Assembly (NCBI GenBank): GCA_002419055.1
Contig: DIFI01000007.1
Coordinates: 1-64,000, forward strand
Reading direction: 5' to 3'
Length of the DNA: 64,000 nucleotides
Source of the DNA: Peptococcaceae bacterium UBA5752
GTDB taxonomy: Bacteria; Bacillota; Dehalobacteriia; UBA4068
Positions 17,233-25,090 of this stretch are shown one piece after another. Position 1 is the first letter of the stretch, and every line of letters starts with the position of its first letter. The position numbers and the translations under genes are program-made. The notes beneath the pieces are model-generated. The model saw only the letters and a program-made list of their open reading frames with translations, did no database searches and was not told the DNA's origin.

Positions 17233-17672
17233 TTATAAATAGAAAAACAGCCCTGAGTTTTGTTCAAGGGCTGCAGATTTTAAAAAAGAGGAGACTTTAT
17301 CCTTGGAGAGTTGGCAAATCAGCTGCATTTTGTTACCGATGCCAATGTAATGGCTTTTTAGGGCGAATAAGGGTGTCTGCGATTCCAAAACATTTTTCTC
17401 AATGTTTTGGAAGATGATTTTTATGGATCCTTTTTTATTCTTGTCTCTCATAATCATTGCTTCAAACCATATTCAATCAAATATAAATTTTTCTTTAATA
17501 AAACAACATTATAGTATGAAAATTGAATATTGTCAATGAGATAAAGATATTCATATATAGATTTATTGCCATCCTCATAAAGTCGTTGGATCAAAATATC
17601 CAATTCATCCATGTGATTCTTGTTAACAGATGTTGATGAATAGGGTTCTGGGATAAAGAATTTGTGTTGCAA
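17233..17672 (-). other. Two possible tiny overlapping ORFs (72 and 74 codons)
   Basis: Two short frames overlap by 4 nt: 17672-17454 from a TTG and 17457-17233 from an ATG. Neither has a convincing ribosome site or known domain. The second ends inside the hairpin at 17248-17273. The Tyr/Leu/Lys-rich first frame (DNIQFSYYNVVLLKKNLYL) looks like real protein sequence, so this may be one decayed gene split by a frameshift. Confidence 0.3.
17240..17273 (-). terminator. Intrinsic terminator upstream of pyrG
   Basis: CAGCCCT (17248-17254) pairs with AGGGCTG (17267-17273). On the minus strand it is followed by TTTTTCT. It would insulate pyrG from the ANTAR transcript. Confidence 0.7.
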
Positions 17673-17731
17673 AAGCAGAAACGATACTAAAATTTCTATT
17701 AGGTTTTTTGCCTTTTGTTATCATAGCATCC

Positions 17732-18325
17732 TCAGTATTTGTTTTCATAAGTTTTTATTATATTCGCAGCAATTTCACTACGCTTAATGCAGCGATCCAT
17801 TGCAATCTTTTCAATATATCGGTGAGCCTCTGCTTCGCTCATCTTCAATTGTTCAATTAATATCAGCTTAGCGCGGTTAATCAGACGGATTTCCTCCATT
17901 TTTGTCTGAAGAGTTTCTGCTCGTTGTTCAAGCTTTTTTAATTTGATTCTTGTTGCAAAAAGCAATTTAATAGTCTGAAGAAACGTCTTACGGTCAAGCG
18001 GTTTCGCAATAGCCAAAATACCGCAGCTTTCCGCTTTATATGATACTTGCTCATATTGTTCAGCTTTTACAAGCAACAGAACCACAGTCGTTTCTTTTTC
18101 TGAAAGGTCAATGGCTAGTTGTATGCCAAGATCATCTGTTAAAGGTGTATTGATAATAACAATATCAATAGGACAGTCGATCATGACACGCATTGCCTCG
18201 TCGGCACTTGAAACAGAGACCGCAGGTGAAAACTGGTCAGTTGGAAGAAGATCGGTTATTAATTCGGTTGCTCTTTGAGAAACTGATACGAGCATTACTT
18301 TTAACCGTTCGCGTTCGATCGGCAT
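17732..18325 (-). CDS. Receiver-like ANTAR-domain RNA-binding antiterminator
   Basis: 197 aa. Residues 8-125 form a receiver-like domain. The usual phosphorylated aspartate region reads IDIVIINTPL, so the Asp is replaced and control by phosphorylation is doubtful. A coiled coil (about 128-150) leads to the ANTAR domain (about 140-192), with the RAKLILIEQLKMSEAEAHRYIEK signature. ANTAR proteins bind paired hairpins in leader RNAs and stop terminator formation, classically for nitrogen genes. The gene is divergent from glnN, which itself has a terminator-like hairpin in its leader. Confidence 0.88.
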   Translation of the reverse strand: MPIERERLKVMLVSVSQRATELITDLLPTDQFSPAVSVSSADEAMRVMIDCPIDIVIINTPLTDDLGIQLAIDLSEKETTVVLLLVKAEQYEQVSYKAESCGILAIAKPLDRKTFLQTIKLLFATRIKLKKLEQRAETLQTKMEEIRLINRAKLILIEQLKMSEAEAHRYIEKIAMDRCIKRSEIAANIIKTYENKY

Positions 18326-18420
18326 CTTCGCTCTCCTTCCACCGTTATATATTACTTTGCTTATCGATGGTCATATGCGTTATTGCATTATCTTCGGTAC
18401 TAAGCGTATACCAAATATAT

Positions 18421-18474
18421 CAAAAAACGTTCTCAATGCCTTAAGAGGGCATTTAGCTCTTAAGAGATGAACGT
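18421..18474 (-). promoter_or_regulatory. Alternative-hairpin leader (attenuator-like) of the ANTAR gene
   Basis: Two mutually exclusive stems share sequence: CTTAAGAG (18440-18447) with CTCTTAAG (18457-18464), and AATGCC (18435-18440) with GGCATT (18448-18453). An outer ACGTTC/GAACGT pair encloses them, and a run of six T follows on the minus strand. It is downstream of the promoter at 18498-18526 and about 100 nt before the ANTAR start. Confidence 0.55.
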
Positions 18475-18497
18475 CTTTGCTTACTTTATAAATTATT

Positions 18498-18526
18498 ATT
18501 ATAATAATTTTTTTATGTATTGTCAA
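18498..18526 (-). promoter_or_regulatory. Consensus sigma-A promoter of the ANTAR gene
   Basis: On the minus strand: TTGACA (18526-18521), 17-bp spacer, TATAAT (18503-18498). Both hexamers are perfect. It predicts a leader of about 165 nt. Confidence 0.85.
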
Positions 18527-18549
18527 CAATTCCAATGTTATAAAAAATC

Positions 18550-18578
18550 TTGACAAATAGCAAATTACAAAGTATAAT
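18550..18578 (+). promoter_or_regulatory. Consensus sigma-A promoter of glnN
   Basis: TTGACA (18550-18555), 17-bp spacer, TATAAT (18573-18578). Both hexamers are perfect and it is back to back with the ANTAR promoter. Initiation is expected near 18585. Confidence 0.87.
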
Positions 18579-18600
18579 TCGTAACAAAGATACGGCAAAG

Positions 18601-18634
18601 GCGTCGCAGATATAATCTGTGACGCTTTTATATT
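18601..18634 (+). terminator. Terminator-like hairpin in the glnN leader
   Basis: GCGTCGCAGAT (18601-18611) pairs with ATCTGTGACGC (18615-18625, one G-U), followed by TTTTATATTT and then the AAAGGAG site of glnN. A terminator between promoter and gene is the expected target of an antiterminator, here plausibly the adjacent ANTAR protein. I could not identify the paired hexaloop ANTAR motif with confidence. Confidence 0.75.
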
Positions 18635-18654
18635 TAATAAAGGAGTAGATGATA

Positions 18655-20748
18655 ATGAGCAATGTATCAGAAATTTTTGGTTCAATGGTATTTATGGACT
18701 CTGTTATGAAAGAAAGACTTCCTAAGGAAACATACAATACATTGCAACAGACAATTCGTAATGGAAAGCGCTTAGACATAAATGTTGCTTCAATTGTGGC
18801 AAACGCTATGAAGGATTGGGCAATCGAAAAAGGAGCAACACATTTTACCCACTGGTTCCAGCCAATGACGGGCATTACTGCTGAAAAGCATGACAGCTTC
18901 ATTTCTCCAACGGACGATGGCAATGTGATTATGGAATTTTCGGGTAAAGAACTGGTTCAGGGCGAGCCCGATGCCTCCAGTTTCCCTTCCGGAGGCCTGA
19001 GAGCTACCTTTGAAGCAAGAGGCTATACGGCTTGGGATCCCACATCCTATGCATTTATTAAAGATGATGTTCTTTATATACCGACTGCTTTTTGTTCATA
19101 CAGCGGAGAAGCACTTGATAAAAAGACGCCATTACTTCGCTCTATGGAAGCTATCAACAAACAGACGCTGAGAATATTAAAGTTATTTGGAAATAATGAT
19201 GTTACAGCTATAAAAACTACTGTTGGTTGCGAACAGGAATATTTTTTAGTAGATCGCTCCTTAAATGATAAACGCAAGGATTTGATTTTCACCGGTAGAA
19301 CATTATTTGGTTCTAAGGCTCCGAAGGGTCAGGAACTAGATGATCATTATTTTGGCTCCGTAAAACCGCGTGTTGCAGCGTTTATGAGAGAATTAAACGA
19401 TGAGCTATGGAAGCTTGGCGTATATGCAAAGACAGAACATAATGAGGTCGCTCCGGCTCAGCATGAGCTTGCTCCCATCTTCACAACGGCTAATATCGCG
19501 GCAGATCACAATCAGTTGACTATGGAAATTATGCAAAAGATTGCGAAAAGGCATGATATGGTATGCTTACTTCATGAGAAGCCATTTGCTGGTGTAAATG
19601 GAAGTGGAAAGCATGACAATTGGTCGATTTCTACAAACACTGGTGTCAATCTTTTGGATCCGGGTGAATCCCCTAATGAAAACGCTCAGTTTCTACTTTT
19701 CCTCTGCGCAGTCATAAAAGCTGTTGATGAATATCAGGATCTACTTCGTATTTCTGTTGCCAGTGCCGGCAATGATCATCGTCTTGGTGCAAACGAGGCG
19801 CCTCCTGCAATTGTATCCATATTCCTCGGGACCGAACTATCATCGATTCTTGAAGCAATAGAAAATGGAACAGCTTATGATTCTAAAGAAAAAGAACAGC
19901 TGAAAATCGGAGTACATGCAATGCCTAGATTACCGAAGGATATGACAGATCGTAATAGAACATCTCCTTTTGCGTTCACTGGCAACAAATTTGAATTCAG
20001 AATGCTTGGATCAGCGGCTTCAATTTCAGAGGCAAATATTATGCTGAATACAGCTGTTGCTGAAGAACTGAAGCAGTTTGCAGATACACTGGAATCAGCT
20101 GAAGATTTTGAAGTTGCATTGCATGATCTAATTAAGACAGTTATTTATGATCACAAACGAATAATATTTAATGGCAATGGTTATGAATCTGCCTGGGTGT
20201 ATGAAGCGGGAAAACGAGGGCTTTTAAATCTTAAATCGACCCCGGAATGTCTACCGTATTTAATACACGATAAAAATATCAATCTTTTAACTTCTCACAA
20301 GGTACTCAGCAAATCGGAAATCTATGCCCGGTATGAAATTATGCTTGAAAACTACTGCAAGGTAATTAATATTGAGGCTTTAACAATGATTGACATGACA
20401 ATGAAAGAAATTCTACCTGCAGTCAGTAGTTATTGCCACTATTTATCCGAAACAGCTAATGCAAAGAAAGCATTTATTGCAGATGCAGACTGCACTTTTG
20501 AGGCAGAACTTGTCGAAAAGTTATCTGTGCTTTTGACAAGTGCATATAAAACAACAAAGGATCTTGAGAAAACATTAATGTATGCCAAGAATGAATTAAA
20601 GATTGAAGACTTAGCTATGTATTACAAAAATGTAGTATTCTCAACAATGAATGAACTGCGAATTGCAGTTGATGAGCTTGAAACGATGACCGCTGAAGAA
20701 AACTGGCCGTACCCATCATACGGTGAACTTATGTTTGGGGTTAGATAA
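18655..20748 (+). CDS. glnN: Glutamine synthetase type III
   Basis: 697 aa from ATG 18655, nine bases after AAAGGAG. An ATG at 18649 is too close to that site. Length and motifs are those of GSIII: VFMDSVMKERLP near the N-terminus, the EVAPAQHELAPIF stretch, the ATP/active-site motif GVNGSGKHDNWSIS, and the NRTSPFAFTGNKFEFR region. It condenses ammonia and glutamate with ATP hydrolysis and is the main ammonium-assimilating GS of many anaerobes. Its leader carries a terminator-like hairpin and an ANTAR regulator is divergent, so nitrogen control by antitermination is likely. Confidence 0.96.
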   Translation: MSNVSEIFGSMVFMDSVMKERLPKETYNTLQQTIRNGKRLDINVASIVANAMKDWAIEKGATHFTHWFQPMTGITAEKHDSFISPTDDGNVIMEFSGKELVQGEPDASSFPSGGLRATFEARGYTAWDPTSYAFIKDDVLYIPTAFCSYSGEALDKKTPLLRSMEAINKQTLRILKLFGNNDVTAIKTTVGCEQEYFLVDRSLNDKRKDLIFTGRTLFGSKAPKGQELDDHYFGSVKPRVAAFMRELNDELWKLGVYAKTEHNEVAPAQHELAPIFTTANIAADHNQLTMEIMQKIAKRHDMVCLLHEKPFAGVNGSGKHDNWSISTNTGVNLLDPGESPNENAQFLLFLCAVIKAVDEYQDLLRISVASAGNDHRLGANEAPPAIVSIFLGTELSSILEAIENGTAYDSKEKEQLKIGVHAMPRLPKDMTDRNRTSPFAFTGNKFEFRMLGSAASISEANIMLNTAVAEELKQFADTLESAEDFEVALHDLIKTVIYDHKRIIFNGNGYESAWVYEAGKRGLLNLKSTPECLPYLIHDKNINLLTSHKVLSKSEIYARYEIMLENYCKVINIEALTMIDMTMKEILPAVSSYCHYLSETANAKKAFIADADCTFEAELVEKLSVLLTSAYKTTKDLEKTLMYAKNELKIEDLAMYYKNVVFSTMNELRIAVDELETMTAEENWPYPSYGELMFGVR

Positions 20749-20803
20749 TTAATTCTTTAAAAAATTTAAATAGTTATTCCTCAATCGCTACAATTAGTAT
20801 TCA

Positions 20804-20845
20804 AAAGCCCCTGCTGCATTGTCATATAGCAGGGGCTTTGTTTGG
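20804..20845 (+). terminator. Intrinsic terminator of glnN
   Basis: AAAGCCCCTGCT (20804-20815) pairs with AGCAGGGGCTTT (20828-20839), followed by a T-rich stretch. Confidence 0.88.
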
Positions 20846-20931
20846 TTGTGGGGGTGCTGAATTTTTACCTTCTCAAGAAAAACAAGAACTTCTGCAATCT
20901 TGAGAAATTAACCTACTACATAATGTAATAT

Positions 20932-21246
20932 TTATTCTTCACAATAATCAACTACTTTTTCAATGCTTATTGTTGAACAAAAGTTATTATATATTTTTTG
21001 CAATCTATCAAAAGTTTCTTTATTTAAAGAATACATCATCCAAGAACCCTTGCGTCTACCTTCTACAAGACCGATATCGGTCAATATTTTCATGTGATAT
21101 GAAAGGGTAGGTTGAGTAATATTAAGGTTTTCAAGGATTTTACATGCGCAGCGTTCTCCGCTGGATAATATTATTATTATTTGGGTACGTGTATCATCAG
21201 CTAAAGCTTTAAAAATATCTACATAATTTTTATAGTTTATTTCCAT
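20932..21246 (-). CDS. ArsR/SmtB-family metalloid- or metal-responsive repressor
   Basis: 104 aa, the usual size. It has a winged helix with the ArsR-type recognition region (CACKILENLNITQPTLSYHM) and the wing GLVEGRRKGSWMMYSL. The Cys-Ala-Cys pair at the start of helix 3 matches the CxC inducer site of ArsR/CadC repressors, and another Cys lies near the C-terminus (VDYCEE). No arsenite pump or reductase is adjacent. Upstream on the same strand are an AhpD-like protein, an HdrA-like protein and Lpd, so the target may be a thiol/redox set. Confidence 0.88.
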   Translation of the reverse strand: MEINYKNYVDIFKALADDTRTQIIIILSSGERCACKILENLNITQPTLSYHMKILTDIGLVEGRRKGSWMMYSLNKETFDRLQKIYNNFCSTISIEKVVDYCEE

Positions 21247-21294
21247 AGTAATTTTCCCTTTTATACTATTTACTTATATGCTTATTAAGTATTA

Positions 21295-21336
21295 CTGGGC
21301 AAGATCGATATATATACAAAGCTCCATCTTGCCCAG
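21295..21336 (-). terminator. Hairpin after the AhpD-like gene
   Basis: CTGGGCAAGAT (21295-21305) pairs perfectly with ATCTTGCCCAG (21326-21336). It separates the AhpD-like gene from arsR. The following minus-strand sequence is only A/T-rich, so it may be a partial terminator or an operator-like inverted repeat. Confidence 0.5.
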
Positions 21337-21360
21337 TATTAGTTTAAAGTGTTTTATTGT

Positions 21361-21684
21361 TTATTTTTTACAACCACAATCAATGTTACCGGCAACTATT
21401 TCTTCCCATTCGCCAAGAGCATCATGGGTCCAACAATCATCTGCTCCGGCTGCTTCTCTCATGACTAAGGCAAATATATAGGAAAGTTCTTTTACAGTTG
21501 CGCCTGCTTCTAATGCGCCCTTGAAGTGTTTTATTACACACGGTTTTGAACGGGCCTTAATTGATACAGCAAAACATATGAATTGATATGTCTTTTCATC
21601 AATCATACGTTTTTCTGCGTAGAGCTTATCAATTTCGTCTAATTTCTGGGTAAATTCCGGGAAAAACTCTGCTAACATTCTCAT
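21361..21684 (-). CDS. Carboxymuconolactone decarboxylase/AhpD-family protein
   Basis: 107 aa, an all-helical CMD-fold protein. The active-site stretch reads ARSKPCVIKHFKGALEAG. The AhpD CxxC is reduced to SxxC while the following His is kept, so a classical disulfide cycle would need another cysteine. A candidate is the C-terminal CGC. AhpD enzymes take electrons from dihydrolipoyl dehydrogenase, and an lpd gene lies two genes upstream, which suggests a thiol peroxidase-like or redox-sensor role. The start follows AGGAGGAAA. Confidence 0.8.
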   Translation of the reverse strand: MRMLAEFFPEFTQKLDEIDKLYAEKRMIDEKTYQFICFAVSIKARSKPCVIKHFKGALEAGATVKELSYIFALVMREAAGADDCWTHDALGEWEEIVAGNIDCGCKK

Positions 21685-21786
21685 AATATTTCCTCCTTTT
21701 AATTATTATTTTAATTTTCTATGTCAGGAAAATTATATAAAATATTTTAATTGGCAATCACAATTACCTTTCAATTCAAATGAGGT

Positions 21787-22023
21787 CTACGCATTGCTCT
21801 TTTTAACCAGTTCTTCTACAACCTTCTTCCTATGAGTTTTTAAAAATTCTGCTAAAAATCGGTCGCCGTCAACCTCACAAAGCTGTGGGTGAATTAGACC
21901 GTACTCAACCGGTAATTCAATACGTACGCGGTTAATAAAGTCCCAAATATCCATTTTTGTGAAGCCAGGACATTTTCGTGTACATGCACACATGATGAAG
22001 CCGGGCATTTGTTTTCCCGCCAT
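21787..22023 (-). CDS. Small HdrA-N-terminal-like cysteine protein
   Basis: 78 aa. The sequence MCACTRKCPGFTKMDIWDF followed by a late HPQLCEVDG resembles the N-terminal cysteine domain of heterodisulfide reductase A (three Cys early, then LC near a Gly/Asp turn), but the flavin domain is absent. It probably carries an Fe-S cluster or a redox disulfide. It lies 28 nt downstream of lpd on the same strand, consistent with a joint electron-transfer task. The assignment rests on motif similarity only. Confidence 0.55.
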   Translation of the reverse strand: MAGKQMPGFIMCACTRKCPGFTKMDIWDFINRVRIELPVEYGLIHPQLCEVDGDRFLAEFLKTHRKKVVEELVKKSNA

Positions 22024-22051
22024 AGTAGTAATCCCCCGTTTATTTTACAAT

Positions 22052-23452
22052 TTAGACTTTATGAATTGATTTTCCCAGCACATCTCCGCAAGCTTCCCAT
22101 ATTGCTTCATTGAGAGTAGGGTGTGGGTGGATCATATTTGCCAAATCATTAGCTGTAGCCTTTAGGGTAATAGCAAGGGTAAGTTCCGATATCATTTCTG
22201 AAGCGTTTGCTCCTAAAATGTGCGCACCGATAATCGTGTTATCCTGATCGGCGATCACTTTTATAAAACCTTCGCGTCCGCCCAGAGTCAGAGTGCGTCC
22301 GTTATTTCTGAAATTAAATCTGCCAACCTTTACGGATAAACCTGCGGCTGCGGCCTCTTCTTCTGTGATGCCTACTGATGCTACTTCGGGATGTGTGTAA
22401 ATACATGCAGGAATTGCGTTTTGATTTATTTTACTGTTGATTCCCATAGCGTTTTCTGCCGCTATTTTTCCTTCCATGAAAGCAAGATGCGCAAGCAGTT
22501 TGCCGCCGGTAATATCTCCTGCAGCGAATATGCCTTCAATATTTGTTTCCATGTTATCTTTAACAACGATTGCACCATTATCAACTTGCAGCGGTAAACC
22601 TTGAATTGCCGCTAAGTTAAATTTTCTGCCAACCGCCACAAGTACTTTTTCACAGTTTTGAGTATTTGTGCTTTCGCTGGAAGTATAGGTAACAGCAAGT
22701 CCACCTTCTGCTTTTTCAATATTTGTTACCGCGGCGGACAATTTTATGGATATACCCTGACGTTTAATTATTTTGTGCAATTCTGCTGCAATTTCACTAT
22801 CTATTCCCGGTAATATACTGTCACATAATTCAATGACTGTTACCTTTACCCCCATAAGTCCAAACATAGTAGCAAATTCAAGTCCGATAACACCTGCGCC
22901 AATAATTACTATGCTTTCAGGTAGAGAATCAATATTTAAGGCATCGTTGCTTGTCATTACGCCATCTAAATCAATCCCTTTAATATTAGGTATAAGCGGT
23001 ATTGTACCCGTGGTTAATATCATCTTTTCACAGATTACATTTATTGTTTCATCAGTTGTTTGGACTACTATCTTTCGATCCGATACAACCTTACCTCTTC
23101 CTTTAATTACGGTCACACCGCTAGCTTTAATTAATTGTGCAAGCCCGGCATTTAGATTTTTTACAATACGGTTTTTGCGGTCAACCGCTGTCTTCCAGTT
23201 AATATTTTCTATATAGCTTTCAATGCCAAATTCTTTTGACTTCTTGATTATCATGTTTGTATCGGCTGTCTTTAATAATGCCTTGGTGGGTATACATCCG
23301 ACGTTCAGACAGACTCCGCCCAGCTCCTTTTCTTCTATAAGAACTACATCTGCACCAAGTTGTGCAGCCCTTATCGCCGCAACATATCCGGCAGGTCCTC
23401 CCCCAAGAATTGAGATTTTGGTCTTTATTAAATCATTTTCTACATCAGCCAT
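22052..23452 (-). CDS. lpdA: Dihydrolipoyl dehydrogenase
   Basis: 466 aa, full length. It has the FAD dinucleotide fold (SILGGGPAGYVAAIRAAQLG), the redox disulfide C48/C53 in GGVCLNVGCIPTK, the NAD fold (VIIGAGVIGLEFATMFGLMG) and the C-terminal catalytic HPHPTLNEA pair. It has no N-terminal lipoyl domain. No pyruvate dehydrogenase, branched-chain or glycine-cleavage subunits are nearby. Its likely partners are the AhpD-like and HdrA-like genes immediately downstream, or free or protein-bound lipoate elsewhere. Confidence 0.95.
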   Translation of the reverse strand: MADVENDLIKTKISILGGGPAGYVAAIRAAQLGADVVLIEEKELGGVCLNVGCIPTKALLKTADTNMIIKKSKEFGIESYIENINWKTAVDRKNRIVKNLNAGLAQLIKASGVTVIKGRGKVVSDRKIVVQTTDETINVICEKMILTTGTIPLIPNIKGIDLDGVMTSNDALNIDSLPESIVIIGAGVIGLEFATMFGLMGVKVTVIELCDSILPGIDSEIAAELHKIIKRQGISIKLSAAVTNIEKAEGGLAVTYTSSESTNTQNCEKVLVAVGRKFNLAAIQGLPLQVDNGAIVVKDNMETNIEGIFAAGDITGGKLLAHLAFMEGKIAAENAMGINSKINQNAIPACIYTHPEVASVGITEEEAAAAGLSVKVGRFNFRNNGRTLTLGGREGFIKVIADQDNTIIGAHILGANASEMISELTLAITLKATANDLANMIHPHPTLNEAIWEACGDVLGKSIHKV

Positions 23453-23665
23453 TATAGAATCTCCTTTTGTGGCTTATCTTGTCTGGCTAGATTACAATAC
23501 ATATCAAAAAGTTTAAAAACACATTGGTGACTATCAATATGATAGCAAACGCATAGATGATTGTCAATATGGGCTAATTAATAACTCACTAAATAGTATA
23601 ATGTTTTATAATAAAAATATAAATTAAAAAACCGATTTAGATTTTTGCTATGAAATAGTATAAAG

Positions 23666-23704
23666 ATAGGAGACACAAAAAACCGTATCTCCTATTATTT
23701 TTTG
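23666..23704 (+). terminator. Hairpin with T-run before IS remnant
   Basis: ATAGGAGA (23666-23673) pairs with TCTCCTAT (23688-23695), followed by TATTTTTTG. It lies between the divergent lpd gene and the IS3-type remnant and may belong to the lost element. Confidence 0.45.
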
Positions 23705-23723
23705 TATAATAAAGGATGGCGAG

Positions 23724-24010
23724 GTGAGAGAGATGCGGAAAGAATACACATTTCATAGCAAGGAAGAGAAAATAGCTATTGTCAAGCTATATTTGTCTGG
23801 GGAGTCACAGGGGAAGCTACATGAGAAAACAGGAATTAGAGACGGAGATATACGAAAATGGAAACGAAGATATCTTGCCGGAGGGGAAGCGGAACTGGAA
23901 AACAAAAAGAAGCCCGGCATCCAATGTCCAAATACGAAAGACGAAAAGAGTTAAATCGTGAGGAACAGCTGGAATATCAGCTAGAATTGCTCAAACGGGA
24001 ATTCTTTTCT
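23724..24010 (+). pseudogene. Truncated IS3-family OrfA transposase remnant
   Basis: Starting at 23733 (MRKEYTF), the first 60 residues form the IS3/IS150-type helix-turn-helix (KIAIVKLYLSGES, IRKWKRRYLAGG). After about codon 65 the frame shifts: the continuation KYERRKELNREEQLEYQLEL, the usual coiled-coil end of OrfA, is in another frame. It is cut off near 24000. No OrfB or terminal repeats are visible. It is a dead insertion-sequence fragment. Confidence 0.75.
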
Positions 24011-24014
24011 TCTT

Positions 24015-24050
24015 CTGTTATATTTTGTATAAAATATAGCAGTTCCTTTT
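24015..24050 (-). terminator. A/T-rich hairpin downstream of the sulfur operon
   Basis: CTGTTATATTTT (24015-24026) pairs with AAAATATAGCAG (24031-24042, one G-U), with T-rich flanks. It lies about 90 nt after metA and may end the operon. Confidence 0.45.
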
Positions 24051-24134
24051 CACTCAAGTTGTTTGTTTCATATAGTTATGATCAGAGCCTTGACAACCAT
24101 AAACCTTCTTCTAAAATACAAAATAGCTCATTTT

Positions 24135-25046
24135 TTATTTGATCTGATTTAAATCAAACGGTGTTTTCTGATACACATAATAGTTTAACCAATTTGAATA
24201 GAGTAGGTTGGCGTGTCCTCTCCATTTGACGATCGGCCGTTTGTTGGGGTCATCATCCGGAAAATAGTTTTGCGGTACTTTGGTATCATTCGCAGCATCT
24301 CTGATATACTCATAATTTAATGTATATGGATCATATTCGGAATGACCGGTGACAAATATCTGCCTGCCACCGTTTGTCTTAATGATGTATACTCCCGCCA
24401 AACTTGAGTCTGAGAGGATTGTTAGCTCGTTCTTTTTTTCTATATCCTCACTTCGTACTTCAGTATGTCTTGAATGCGGGGCATAGAAGCAATCGTCAAA
24501 ACCTCTTAAGAGCATTGTGTTAGGTTTACGGATGCGGTGTTCAAAGACGCCGAACAGCTTTTCACTTAAGGGATATTTTTTTATACCATAATGGTAATAC
24601 AATCCTGCCTGTGCACCCCAGCAGATATGGAAGGTAGAATGTACATTATGTGTACTCCATTCCATGATCTTTTTCAGCTCATCCCAGTAATTAACTTCTT
24701 CGAAATCCATTTGTTCAATCGGCGCTCCTGTAATGATTAGTCCATCAAATTTTTGATCTTTTACTTCATCAAAGGTTCGATAATACTTTATTAGGTGCTC
24801 CTCCGGTGTATTTTTAGAGATATGCGTTTTAGGGTGCAAAAATTCGATTTCTACCTGAATAGGTGTATTGCCTATCAAGCGAAGAAGCTGAGTCTCTGTG
24901 TTAATTTTAGTCGGCATTAGATTTAAGATGGCAATTCTTAAAGGCCTGATGTCCTGGTGCATTGCCCTTTGATCCGTCATCAAAAAGATATTCTCATTTG
25001 TTAATGTTTCTTGTGCCGGTAAACCATCCGGTACCTTAATAGGCAT
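24135..25046 (-). CDS. metA: Homoserine O-acyltransferase (MetA family)
   Basis: 303 aa from ATG 25046 after AGGAGGGG. An in-frame TTG two codons upstream abuts that site and is less likely. It belongs to the glutamine-amidotransferase-like homoserine transacylases: LNLMPTKINTETQLLRLIGNTP, the acyl-accepting Cys in STFHICWGAQAGLYYHYGI, and the VTGHSEYDPYTL His/Glu region. It activates homoserine as O-acetyl- or O-succinyl-homoserine, and the acyl donor cannot be assigned with certainty here. It supplies the MetY enzyme encoded at the operon head. Confidence 0.93.
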   Translation of the reverse strand: MPIKVPDGLPAQETLTNENIFLMTDQRAMHQDIRPLRIAILNLMPTKINTETQLLRLIGNTPIQVEIEFLHPKTHISKNTPEEHLIKYYRTFDEVKDQKFDGLIITGAPIEQMDFEEVNYWDELKKIMEWSTHNVHSTFHICWGAQAGLYYHYGIKKYPLSEKLFGVFEHRIRKPNTMLLRGFDDCFYAPHSRHTEVRSEDIEKKNELTILSDSSLAGVYIIKTNGGRQIFVTGHSEYDPYTLNYEYIRDAANDTKVPQNYFPDDDPNKRPIVKWRGHANLLYSNWLNYYVYQKTPFDLNQIK

Positions 25047-25090
25047 TTTCAACCCCTCCTAGATTAGATTTCTTTTTAAGATATTTACTG

